Shown here in pieces: positions 17,263-25,426 of a stretch of 64,000 nucleotides of DNA. The DNA comes from Streptomyces sp. 3214.6. GTDB lineage: Bacteria; Actinomycetota; Actinomycetes; Streptomycetales; Streptomycetaceae. The first letter of the stretch is position 1; each line of letters starts with the position of its first letter. Made by a program: the position numbers and the translations under genes. The stretch is from the NCBI RefSeq assembly GCF_900129855.1, contig NZ_LT670819.1:2728001-2792000 (forward strand), read 5' to 3'. The notes under the pieces are model-generated. The model did no database searches and was not told where the DNA came from. It saw only the letters and a program-made list of their open reading frames with translations.

Positions 17263-17807
17263 CAGCGCACCTCCCACGCGTAGGCGGCCAGGTCGTCCGG
17301 CTGCCAGTTGTGGTGGCCGGGGGCGACTCGCGGGTCGAGGAGCACCGTGACGTCGTGTTCGGCGACGGCCTCGGCGAGGGGGCCGATGGAGGTGGCGACC
17401 CAGGGCTGGGCCTCGCCGAGCGCGGCGACGAGCCGGTCGCGGGTGGTGAAGGCGAAGGCCACGGTCCCGGTCCCGGTTCCGGTTCCCGCTCCAGCCGCCT
17501 GGTGCTCAAAGAGTTCGTACGCGATGAAGGACACACGGGTCGGACGGCCGTGCGCGTCCGTGACGTCGGCGTACCGGGGATGGGCCGGGACGAACACGGG
17601 GGTGTGGTAGGCAGGGACGCCGGGTTGGGGGCCCGGGGGCCCGGGCTGGGCCGCTTCGGTCCCTGCGCACTCTGCGGCGTACTCGAGAAGGCGTGATCTG
17701 CGCGGCTCCGGCGTCGGCGGAGACGCCGGGACCGCCCCTGCGGACGGCTCAGCGGGCGGCTCTGCCTCGATGTAGTCGAGCAGGCGTGAACGGATTGGTG
17801 TGCCCAC
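17262..17807 (-). CDS. SseB/SAV_915-like T7SS-associated protein
   Basis: A 181-residue protein. The C-terminal ~100 residues (TPVFVPAHPRY, VAFAFTTRDRLVAALGEAQPW, LAEAVAEHDVTVLLDPRVAPG) resemble the SAV_915/SseB N-terminal-like fold of actinomycetes. The N-terminal half is Pro-rich and repeats a short motif, IRSRLLDY and RRSRLLEY. GTG 17807 is chosen for its GGAGACGGC upstream; a start at 17879 would add 24 residues. It is the first gene of the operon with the WXG effector. Confidence 0.65.
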   Translation of the reverse strand: MGTPIRSRLLDYIEAEPPAEPSAGAVPASPPTPEPRRSRLLEYAAECAGTEAAQPGPPGPQPGVPAYHTPVFVPAHPRYADVTDAHGRPTRVSFIAYELFEHQAAGAGTGTGTGTVAFAFTTRDRLVAALGEAQPWVATSIGPLAEAVAEHDVTVLLDPRVAPGHHNWQPDDLAAYAWEVR

Positions 17808-17991
17808 CGCCGTCTCCTGTTCCCCGTGGACCTGCGGATGATGTGGCGGGACTACCGTAGCCAGGGAAGTATCGGGCAAGTCCGGCTATTTCGGGGTGGC
17901 TGGGTGGGAGCATGCTGAACCCATACAGGTGTTTGGCCGTGGCCAGATCAGTACTTGACCGCGGGATGACCCGGGGATTCTCATCAGGCAG

Positions 17992-18687
17992 TCAGGGCGC
18001 GTCCGCTTGCGCGCCGGGGCCGTACTGGCCGCGCGGAGCACCCAGTCGGCCGGCGACGAGCGCCAGCCAGCCGCTGGGTGAGTACGGGGCCGGCGGGTCG
18101 ACCTCCATGCCCAACTCGGCGACGGCCAAGGCGTAGTCGGACTCGTCCAGGTTCAGGGCGAGCAGTTCGTGCAGTTCGCCGACGAGGCGGGCCACGAGGT
18201 GCGGGTCGGTGGTGGTGCGGTAGTCGTCGACAGCCGCGTCGTGGTCGTCGAACTCGTCCGGCATGTCCTGGGAGAACCAGCCGCCCAGGAGCTGGGTCAG
18301 TTCCGGGAAGCGGGTCTGCCACTCCCAGTGCGTGTCGGGGGCGGCCATCGGCGGGACCTCGCCCTGTTCGATGCTGTGCTTGATGTGGTCGGCCAGGCAG
18401 TACAGCCACCGCTGGATCTCCGCCTCGGGCAGACCCACGTCCGGGATCGCGTAGAACTCGCCCAGCCGCAGGCGCAGTCGGCCCGGCGGGTTGTCGGCGT
18501 ACTCGCGCAGTTGGCGCTCGGCGATGGCGAGCGCCCAGGGGCGGGTGTGCCAGGTCTGGCGGAGATAGGCGGTCAGGGCAGTGCTCGGCTTGTCGGGGGT
18601 GTCGTCCGCCGACCGGCCGGCGTAGGCACGGATCACCTGGTCCAACTCGCCGTAGCGGCGGTCGTGTTCGAGGGGTCTCAAGGGCAC
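17992..18687 (-). CDS. CdiI-like contact-dependent inhibition immunity protein
   Basis: A 231-residue acidic, Trp-rich protein. Its C-terminal ~120 residues (FPELTQLLGGWFSQDM, then DDHDAAVDDYRTTT, ELHELLALNLDESDYALAVAELGMEV and GWLALVAGRL) match my memory of the CdiI-type immunity family of contact-dependent growth inhibition systems. GTG 18687 is used. It lies 23 bp downstream of a truncated RNase A-like toxin tip. It probably neutralises an RNase A-like toxin, either one whose gene is now broken or the full one at 19653. Confidence 0.75.
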   Translation of the reverse strand: MPLRPLEHDRRYGELDQVIRAYAGRSADDTPDKPSTALTAYLRQTWHTRPWALAIAERQLREYADNPPGRLRLRLGEFYAIPDVGLPEAEIQRWLYCLADHIKHSIEQGEVPPMAAPDTHWEWQTRFPELTQLLGGWFSQDMPDEFDDHDAAVDDYRTTTDPHLVARLVGELHELLALNLDESDYALAVAELGMEVDPPAPYSPSGWLALVAGRLGAPRGQYGPGAQADAP

Positions 18688-18710
18688 GGTGGGCAGCCTC
18701 TACAGGGTTT

Positions 18711-19067
18711 CTACAGGTAGACCGGGAAGGTGGCGTGGACGGTGAAGCCGTGCGCGGCGGACGGTTCTCGGCGCAGCACGACCCGGGCGGCGCGTACGTC
18801 GACGGCACCGCGGCCCGCCAGCATCATCGCCTGCAGCAGGACCCGTCCGACGGGCTCCTCCTCACGGGACGGCCACGACGCCTCGATCGTCAGCCGCTGC
18901 CGGGTGGACTGCGCCAGCCAGCGGTGGACGACCTGTTCGTTGCGGGTGACCACTTGCTGGGTCGCCCACTGGGCGGTCGCGCGGTCGGGGTAGGTGGCGG
19001 TACGGGTGCGCAAGGGGCTTCTCCATCGTGGGTGTACGGAGGATCGGGGCAGCACGGCGGATCGCAT
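18711..19067 (-). pseudogene. Orphan, N-terminally truncated RNase A-like toxin C-terminus
   Basis: An open frame of 118 residues from ATG 19067. Only the later part of the bacterial (CdiA-CT) RNase A-like fold is present: a TYPDRATAQ helix start, WATQQVVTRNEQVVHRWL, then VRAARVVLRREPS and the terminal GFTVHATFPV. The GGH-x4-H first catalytic motif and any export domain are absent, so it cannot be a complete toxin. This is the form of a displaced toxin tip left behind by exchange. It sits between the two candidate immunity genes. Confidence 0.7.
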
Positions 19068-19071
19068 CACA

Positions 19072-19656
19072 TCAGCGGAATGACCAGACCATCCCGACTT
19101 CCGCCTCCGAAACGAGCACCAAACCGAAGTCGAAGGTGCGCCCGGAAAAGGGGTACCAGCGAGAAATCCGCTGGTAGTAGTCGCGGGTATCGCTGCCGTG
19201 CCCGGTGTTCGCATAGAAGTGCGAGCCTTCAGGGAAGCGCGACAGGATGACGCGGGCCTTCGCTTCAAGGGCCTCCCTGCGTTCCTCGAAATCCGGTTCC
19301 TTTGTGACATCGATCCAGGGCGTGGAAAGGGCCACAAGGAACCGTTCTGCCTGAGAACGCCGGATCTCGTGAAGGTAGAGCTTCCAGGCGTCCGCCGTCG
19401 CGACGGCTTCCGGAGGCATGACGAAGGGATAGGACGGTTCGCCGAGCCTTTCGGGTTCGCCCTCCCATATATCCACCGTGCGCCAGCCGCGGGCGTCGCG
19501 GGTGGCGCCGCGCATCAGGGTGGACAGGTCGAGCACCCAGTTCTCGTGCTCCCTGCTCGTCGCCTTGGCGATGGTCGCCCGACGCTCGTACATGTCGATC
19601 GCGTCGGACCACGAACGCCCGTCGAGTTCGACCATCACCGTCTCCTCACTCATCAT
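19072..19656 (-). CDS. Putative immunity protein for the RNase A-like toxin
   Basis: A 194-residue soluble protein, unrecognised. It has Trp and charged helices (DAIDMYERRATIAKA, AWKLYLHEIRRSQAERFLVAL) and ends GLVLVSEAEVGMVWSFR. ATG 19656 overlaps the toxin stop by 4 bp; ATG 19653 is equally possible. Its place directly after the toxin gene and its lack of a signal peptide fit a cytosolic immunity protein. The assignment rests on position only. Confidence 0.75.
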   Translation of the reverse strand: MMSEETVMVELDGRSWSDAIDMYERRATIAKATSREHENWVLDLSTLMRGATRDARGWRTVDIWEGEPERLGEPSYPFVMPPEAVATADAWKLYLHEIRRSQAERFLVALSTPWIDVTKEPDFEERREALEAKARVILSRFPEGSHFYANTGHGSDTRDYYQRISRWYPFSGRTFDFGLVLVSEAEVGMVWSFR

Positions 19657-21410
19657 TGGGGCATGGACGTCAGGACCACGAACGGCGGGTCCAGGTTCGG
19701 TTCGTATTTGAGTACGGTCAGGACACCGTGAGCGTCCTGTGGCGGCGTCGCCTGATCGTTCACCACCGGTGCCGTACGCCCTGTCACCGCTGGTCTCCCC
19801 AGCGGCCCCGAGGGCACCGCATCCACGGAGAATTCCTGCTTTTCACCCGGCACCGGAGGCGGCGGGCCTGTAAGCCACTTGTCGATTTCCGTCGTATTGG
19901 TCCGGATATTGTGCTGAGTGTAATACTGCGCCGAGTCCAGGTCGGTGAAGGAGGAAGCCGCGGGAATATCGACCTTGCCCGCTCCGGTCGCCTCGTCCCG
20001 CAACCGCTGCATCAGCTGCGCATCCGTCAGCCCGACATGTTTGTCGATGCTGTGCCCGCCGTACAGTTCCTCCTCAGTGGCCAGATCGATGGAGTACTTG
20101 TAGGGAACCTGGCTCTCCGTGCGCTGCCAGATGTGTTCCTTCTTGAAGTCGTCCAGGGAGCGCGCGCCGTACGCCGCCGCGCGTGCCGCTTCCGCACGGA
20201 ATGTGGGCACGCTGAGCAGCGCCTCGTCCAGTTCGATCTCCAACCTCTTCAGCTTGGTGGCGGCGTCGCTGAAAGCCTGGTGGTACTTTTCGACCGCCGC
20301 GTCGGCGGCCGCCTTGTCCATGTGCGAGCGGAACGTCAGCACGATCTCGCCGAACGCCAAGGTCGCCACGAGCCGGGTCAGCTCGAACAGGTCGAGGCCC
20401 GTGGTCAGGTCCTTGACCGTCGCCTTCGCGGCCTCCTTGCCGAGTCGGGTGGTCGTCTCCGCGGTGCTGATGCGGACCTCGGCCAACTCGTCGAGGGTCG
20501 CCTGCACGGTGGTCGCGGTCTGACGGAGGATCTCGATGATGGGCCGCTGCTTCGCAGGCACGACACTGCGGTTGGTCTTCCAACTGCGGCCCATGGAGGC
20601 ACGGTTGCCCTGGGCGTCGTAGGTCCTGCCCCATTCGGTGGTGCCCCAGATGGTCTGGCAGAACGCCTTCATCGCACCCTGCCACTCGTCGTTGCCCTTG
20701 TTGTTGGTGATGAACTTGATGGCGCTGTTGAAGTTGTCCGACGCCGCCTTGGCGTCCTTCTCGACCGCGCGCCAGGCCGTGGCCATGCCCTTGAGGTCCC
20801 CGTCCCTGGCGCCCGGGGTGATCTCGTGCATCTTGCCGAGGTTGAGGCCGTGCTCGATCGCGGGCCGGATGACGTCGGCGAGGAAGTCGGGGACCTCGCC
20901 GAGGATTCCGGAGATGTCCCAGGAGTCCGCGTCCTCGCCGGTGCCGGACCACTTGATGTCGTTGACCGGGCCGTACTGGGGCGGCTTGTCGATGACAGCG
21001 GGCGGCGGTTTCTCGAAGGGCGGCGGACCATACATCTTGCGGGCGAACCAGTCGGCCTGGGTGTACTTGTTGGCCGTGTCCGTCAGGCCGACGGCGACGC
21101 CGCCCACGCTGACCACGCTCTTGGCCCAGAGCTCCAGGAACTTCTCGTTCACCGACTTGTACGCCGCCGCGAAGGAATCCGCGCCCCAGCCGGTTCCCGC
21201 CGACTGGCTGTACTCGTTCAGCGCGTCGACGAGCGCCGTGGCGCCCTTGTCATACTCGAACTGCCCGTCGCGCACCACGAGTGCGGTGTAGTGCACATGC
21301 TGCGGCTGCACGTCGAATCCGCCGTCGCTCCCGCTCTTCTTGGGTGACTGGGGTCGGGATGCCGATCGCTCCTGTGCGCGCTCCTCGTCCGTGGGCCGCC
21401 GCTCGGCCAT
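19653..21410 (-). CDS. T7SS polymorphic toxin with C-terminal RNase A-like domain
   Basis: A 585-residue protein. Residues 40-120 form a WXG/LXG-like N-terminal helical region (GTGWGADSFAAAYKS), followed by a long helical middle. The C-terminal ~135 residues are a bacterial RNase A-like (CdiA-CT) domain: GGHSIDKHVG with His453 and His458, LMQRLRDE, ASSFTDLDSAQYYTQ, IDKWL, and the terminal strand FVVLTSMP. The predicted activity is RNA cleavage in a target cell. ATG 21410 overlaps the WXG100 gene upstream (ATGA). An immunity candidate overlaps its stop. Confidence 0.86.
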   Translation of the reverse strand: MAERRPTDEERAQERSASRPQSPKKSGSDGGFDVQPQHVHYTALVVRDGQFEYDKGATALVDALNEYSQSAGTGWGADSFAAAYKSVNEKFLELWAKSVVSVGGVAVGLTDTANKYTQADWFARKMYGPPPFEKPPPAVIDKPPQYGPVNDIKWSGTGEDADSWDISGILGEVPDFLADVIRPAIEHGLNLGKMHEITPGARDGDLKGMATAWRAVEKDAKAASDNFNSAIKFITNNKGNDEWQGAMKAFCQTIWGTTEWGRTYDAQGNRASMGRSWKTNRSVVPAKQRPIIEILRQTATTVQATLDELAEVRISTAETTTRLGKEAAKATVKDLTTGLDLFELTRLVATLAFGEIVLTFRSHMDKAAADAAVEKYHQAFSDAATKLKRLEIELDEALLSVPTFRAEAARAAAYGARSLDDFKKEHIWQRTESQVPYKYSIDLATEEELYGGHSIDKHVGLTDAQLMQRLRDEATGAGKVDIPAASSFTDLDSAQYYTQHNIRTNTTEIDKWLTGPPPPVPGEKQEFSVDAVPSGPLGRPAVTGRTAPVVNDQATPPQDAHGVLTVLKYEPNLDPPFVVLTSMPQ

Positions 21411-21727
21411 CAGCCGGCCCCCCAACCCCGCAGCACCGCGAGATGCGCGGCCGCGTAGTTGGTACTGCCCGTGGTCACGTACTCGTGGAGCCACTTCTGG
21501 GCCGCTTGCAGGTCCTGGGCGGAGCGGTCCCACTCGTCGAGTTTGTCAACGAAGACCTCGCGGGTCTCGCCCTGCCACGACAGCACGACGGGCACGACCC
21601 GGTCGTAGAGGTCGTCCAGTTTGCCGTTGAGCCTCTTGAGGATGTCCTCCAGGTCGGCGGCCAGCTCGTGGAGGGTGGCGAAGGAAACGGATATGTGCTC
21701 GTCGTCGGGTGCGGCGCCGGTCGACAT
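21410..21727 (-). CDS. WXG100 partner of the RNase A-like toxin
   Basis: A 105-residue WXG100 protein with WQG at about residue 51 (VVLSWQGETREVFVDKLDEW). ATG 21727 follows GGGGGAGTC. It overlaps the toxin gene by an ATGA junction and probably forms a delivery complex with its N-terminal domain. Confidence 0.9.
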   Translation of the reverse strand: MSTGAAPDDEHISVSFATLHELAADLEDILKRLNGKLDDLYDRVVPVVLSWQGETREVFVDKLDEWDRSAQDLQAAQKWLHEYVTTGSTNYAAAHLAVLRGWGAG

Positions 21728-21781
21728 GACTCCCCCGTGTTCGTCTCGGCAACTGCGGTTGTGACGCGGTTCTGAAGGGTG

Positions 21782-22201
21782 CTAGAGGTCGTCGAGGCTG
21801 CTGCGCGGCGCCGACGCCGGTGCCTCGGTGTTCGGCGTCGACAGTCGGTTCACCTCGCTGGCGACGTCCACCTGGATCCGCCGCATCCGGGCGAGCACCT
21901 CGAGGTCGTCCCGGGAGAAGCCGTCGCGGCTCAGCCGTACCGCCTCCTCCAGCAGTTTCATCACTTCACGGATGCGTACGGCGTCCTCGGCCGCCGCCCG
22001 GTGGAAGTCGCGGTACGCCGATGCCGCCGGGCCGCGCCAGCCCGCCTCGATGCTGTCGACGATCGCGTCCATGCGCTGCACCTGCTTGTCCAGGTGGTCC
22101 TGCATGTCGTCGAGGTCGCCGGCGAGTTTGGTGAGGTCTTGCGCGGACACCCGCAGATCTGGGCGTCCACCCTGCCCCGGTCCCGTTCCGGGCGCACCCA
22201 C
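21782..22201 (-). CDS. WXG100-family protein
   Basis: A 139-residue protein with GWRG at about residue 55 in a helix-turn-helix context (DSIEAGWRGPAASAYRDFH), then a third long helix and a disordered C-terminus. GTG 22201 follows GGAGG by six bases. It is 54 bp upstream of the toxin-linked WXG100 gene and may be its dimer partner. Confidence 0.9.
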   Translation of the reverse strand: MGAPGTGPGQGGRPDLRVSAQDLTKLAGDLDDMQDHLDKQVQRMDAIVDSIEAGWRGPAASAYRDFHRAAAEDAVRIREVMKLLEEAVRLSRDGFSRDDLEVLARMRRIQVDVASEVNRLSTPNTEAPASAPRSSLDDL

Positions 22202-22324
22202 GGTGTACCTCCGTCCCCCGTCGCATCGGCATCACAAGTCGCTTGCTCTTGCGATGATTCTACAAATCGATGGCAACCGCACGCTTCAACTCGTCGCGCT
22301 CCAGCGTGAGATGGCCGCCGTCTT

Positions 22325-23677
22325 CTACTCCGCCCCCGCCACCCTCCGCGCCCGCCGCCGCGCGTCCCGGATCGCGACCGCCGTGCCGCCGAGCCCCGCG
22401 ACAAGGACGGCCGCCGCCACCGTCACGTACGTGGCGAGGCGGGCGTTGCGTTCGTCAGGGGTCTCGCCGATCTGAAACTTCGCGGGGGACGGGGCCTCGG
22501 CCTTGCTCAGGCCGTCCTTGGGGCTCGGGGACTCGAGGGGACGGTCGTCCTCGGTCACGGCGCGGACCGGGTCTACGACGCCCCAGCCGACCAGTCGGTC
22601 GTGGCCCGCGATGGTGCGTTCCGCGGTCTGTTCGATCTGGGCGACGATCTCGCGTGCGGTCCAGTCCGGGTGCCTCGCCTTGAGCAGCGCGGCCACGCCC
22701 GCGACGTACGGCGCCGAGAAACTCGTCCCGTTGTCGGAGCAGTGGCCGCCCTGGGGGACCGTGGAGATCATGTCGACGCCGGGGGCCGCCACGCCGACGA
22801 ACTCGCCGGACTGGGAGAAGGAGGCGCGTTCGTTGTTGCGGTCGGAGGCGGCCACCGCGAGGACGCCGGCGTAGGAGGCGGGGTAGGTCTCCTTGACGTT
22901 GCCGCCGAGGCCGTCGTTGCCCGCCGACGCCACGACCACGATCTTCTTCGCCAGGGCCTCGTCGATCGCCCGCTCCAGGTCGGGGGACGGCTTCACCGCG
23001 TTCGACGTGTCCTGGGAGATGTTGATGACTCCGGCCCCGGCCCGGGCGGCGTAACGGATCGCCTCGGCCAGGGACTTGGTGTCGCCGTGGCCCTCGGCGT
23101 CGTTCTGCTGGATCGGGATGATCGTCGCCTCGGGGGCCAGGCCGACGAAGCCGGTGCCGTCGAGGGGGCGGGCCGCGATGATGCCGGCGACCTTGGTGCC
23201 GTGGCCGACGGTGTCCGTCGTGCCGTTCTCGTTGCCCCGCTCGACCGGGTCGCCGTTGTCGTCCTTGAGGTTCTTCGGAAGCAGGTTGCGGCCGGCCTTC
23301 GCGTCGACCGCTGCGGTGAGCTGTGGGTTCTTCACGTCCACGCCCGTGTCGATGACGGCCACCCGGACGCCCTTGCCCTTGGAGCGGCTCCACAGTTCGT
23401 CCAGGAGGACGCGCTGCAGCGACCAGGGGCGGCCCGGGTACTCGCCGTTGGGGAACGTGCACTGGTCCGAGTAGGGGAGTTTGCCCGTCGTCGGCGCGGC
23501 TTCCCCCGCGGCCTTCGCGGGGGGTGCGAGGAGCGTGGCGGTCGTGAGGAGGGTCGCGGCCGCCACCAGCGTCGTACGCAGTGCCGAGGTCGTACGCAGT
23601 GCCGGGGTCGTACGCAGTGCCAACGTCGTTCGCGGCGCCGGCGTCGTCCGCGGGGCCGCTGTCGTGGGCAGCGCCAT
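22325..23677 (-). CDS. mycP: Mycosin-type subtilisin protease MycP (copy 2)
   Basis: Membrane-anchored T7SS serine protease of 450 residues, counted from ATG 23677. The triad is Asp110 (AVIDTGV), His159 (VGHGTKVAG) and Ser319 (NGTSFSAPYVAG), with a C-terminal anchor (YVTVAAAVLVAGLGGTAVAI) and an Arg-rich end. GTG 23695 overlaps eccB in a GTGA junction, but GAGGAG upstream of ATG 23677 favours the latter. The n-region of the signal peptide is expanded by an in-frame 18-bp tandem repeat encoding RTT-containing hexapeptides. It is the second mycosin of this locus and is directly linked to eccB. Confidence 0.94.
   Translation of the reverse strand: MALPTTAAPRTTPAPRTTLALRTTPALRTTSALRTTLVAAATLLTTATLLAPPAKAAGEAAPTTGKLPYSDQCTFPNGEYPGRPWSLQRVLLDELWSRSKGKGVRVAVIDTGVDVKNPQLTAAVDAKAGRNLLPKNLKDDNGDPVERGNENGTTDTVGHGTKVAGIIAARPLDGTGFVGLAPEATIIPIQQNDAEGHGDTKSLAEAIRYAARAGAGVINISQDTSNAVKPSPDLERAIDEALAKKIVVVASAGNDGLGGNVKETYPASYAGVLAVAASDRNNERASFSQSGEFVGVAAPGVDMISTVPQGGHCSDNGTSFSAPYVAGVAALLKARHPDWTAREIVAQIEQTAERTIAGHDRLVGWGVVDPVRAVTEDDRPLESPSPKDGLSKAEAPSPAKFQIGETPDERNARLATYVTVAAAVLVAGLGGTAVAIRDARRRARRVAGAE
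23571..23660. repeat. 18-bp tandem repeat in the mycosin signal peptide region
   Basis: Five consecutive 18-bp units (23571, 23589, 23607, 23625, 23643), the first three beginning GTCGTACGCAGTGCC and the last two diverged, with a sixth partial unit after them. They are in frame and encode repeated x-x-RTT hexapeptides before the hydrophobic core of the MycP signal peptide. Confidence 0.85.
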
Positions 23678-23691
23678 CGCCGTCGTCCTCC

Positions 23692-25218
23692 TCACGAGCC
23701 CTGGGGCTGGCGGGCCGCCGCCGTCGACAGGCGGGGGCCCGTGGGCAGGAACTCCGACCAGGCGGCCGGGATGGGCGCCGGGTCGACGTCCTTGTAGCCC
23801 AGCAGGGTCTGGGCCTGCTTCGCCTCCTGCTGGAGCTGCTCGCGCTTCTCGGGGGTGGTGCCGATGCCCGCGTCGTCCGTCGCGCTGTCGCCGTTGGACT
23901 GCAGGACGTAGCGCAGGCCCGTGTCGGTGACCAGGAAGACCGGTCCGGCCTTGGTCTCCTCGCCCTGGAACTGGCGGTAGAGCTGGCCGGATCCCGGCGT
24001 GACGTAGGCGCTGGAGGAGCCGGTGGGCAGCGGGGCGGGGAACTCCGTGCCCGCCCAGGTGCTCAGGGTCGTAGCGCCCGAGGTGGCGTTCACGCCGCGC
24101 AGGACGCTGCAGATCGTGCTGCGGCTCCCGGCGGCCGGCGACGCCTCGTTGACCGGCTCGGGGTCACCGGTCGGCCAGCGGTGCTCGGTTCCGAAGGCCT
24201 GGCCCGGCACGATGGCGCCGGGGCTCATCTCCCGGGCGTGACCGGCCTGGCCGAGCGGGGCCAGCTCCTTGCTGAACAGCAGCAGTTGGGCGACGAACGC
24301 GGACACGGGAGCGACCCGGCCGTTCAACACCACGTAGTACTGCTCCTTGTTGTTGTCGAACGCCTTGAGCACCATGCCGACCTGGTCGGCGGACTCGTCC
24401 AGCTGGCCGGGCGCGCCGGCCGTGCTGCCCGGCTGCCCGGGGACCTCCGGGAAGGCGATCGGGTCACCTCGGTGCAGGGTCGCCAGCCACTCCGCGGACA
24501 CCCGCTGGGGCTGCCGGCCGGAACCGACCACCGCGCGCAGCAGCAACTCGTCGCTCTTGTCGACGGGGTACGCCGTGCCGTCCGCGTCGACGACGTAGCG
24601 CTTGCCGTCCGGGTCCGCGACGTAGAGCAGTTGGCCGCCGTGGAGGCGCTCCGCGCCCTCGGTCGCCGACTTCTCCCGGGCGGCCAGGACCAGCGCGGCC
24701 TTCTGGACGGAGTCCCCGCCTCCCGCACTCGGCCGCTCGCAGACCGCCCAGCGCTTCGCGGTGCCCGCCTCGGAGGCCGAGGGCAGCCGGTCGGGAGCGT
24801 ACGGGATGCCGACGGTGACACCGTGCGGGATCTTGCCGTTGTCGAGAACGGACTCCGAGACGGTCACCACGTCGCCCTGCCCCTCGTCGAGGAGCAGTTT
24901 CGCGGAGGCCATGTTGAGGACCGGGTGCAGCTGGACCTCTTTGCCGGTCTTCAGGACGACATAACGGGTGGTCGACTTGCTCGCGACGATCACCTTGGCG
25001 TTGGGCACGTCCCAGCCCTTGGGCGCGGTCGGCTTGAACATGCCCCAGGCACCGAAGACGGCCATGACGATCACTCCGACGACCACACCGGGCAGGATCG
25101 CGCGCAGCGGGCGCGGCGCCCCCTCCTCCGAGCCGTCGGGCGACGGCTGCAGAAAGGCCGCGAGCATCCGGCGCTTCGCGAAGGTGTAGGCGTTGAGCTG
25201 GTCCCGCCGAGATGCCAT
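23692..25218 (-). CDS. eccB: EccB, T7SS core membrane protein
   Basis: Core component with one membrane segment and a large extracytoplasmic domain. It has 508 residues and starts MASRRDQLNAYTFAKRRML, the typical EccB N-terminus. The single membrane helix is at about residues 40-61 (AILPGVVVGVIVMAVFGAWG), followed by GWDVPNAKVIVASKSTTRYVV and the repeat-type periplasmic domain. It overlaps or abuts mycP on the same strand and is divergent from eccE. Confidence 0.96.
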   Translation of the reverse strand: MASRRDQLNAYTFAKRRMLAAFLQPSPDGSEEGAPRPLRAILPGVVVGVIVMAVFGAWGMFKPTAPKGWDVPNAKVIVASKSTTRYVVLKTGKEVQLHPVLNMASAKLLLDEGQGDVVTVSESVLDNGKIPHGVTVGIPYAPDRLPSASEAGTAKRWAVCERPSAGGGDSVQKAALVLAAREKSATEGAERLHGGQLLYVADPDGKRYVVDADGTAYPVDKSDELLLRAVVGSGRQPQRVSAEWLATLHRGDPIAFPEVPGQPGSTAGAPGQLDESADQVGMVLKAFDNNKEQYYVVLNGRVAPVSAFVAQLLLFSKELAPLGQAGHAREMSPGAIVPGQAFGTEHRWPTGDPEPVNEASPAAGSRSTICSVLRGVNATSGATTLSTWAGTEFPAPLPTGSSSAYVTPGSGQLYRQFQGEETKAGPVFLVTDTGLRYVLQSNGDSATDDAGIGTTPEKREQLQQEAKQAQTLLGYKDVDPAPIPAAWSEFLPTGPRLSTAAARQPQGS

Positions 25219-25426
25219 CTGTGCCCGTCACTCCCCGTTTTCCGGCCGATCCGCGTGCTCCGCGCCGCGGGTGGACCCGGTTCCCCGTCCGACGATGTCA
25301 GAGCGGCCACCTACTATGCCCGGTAACCGTGGGGACTTGGGGAGTGGGTAGGGTTCCTGGGCCGTCGAGTGCCCTGTGCGGTGCTGGAACACGGGCGAAT
25401 CGTGAACGGAACGGGGGGATGGAGTG

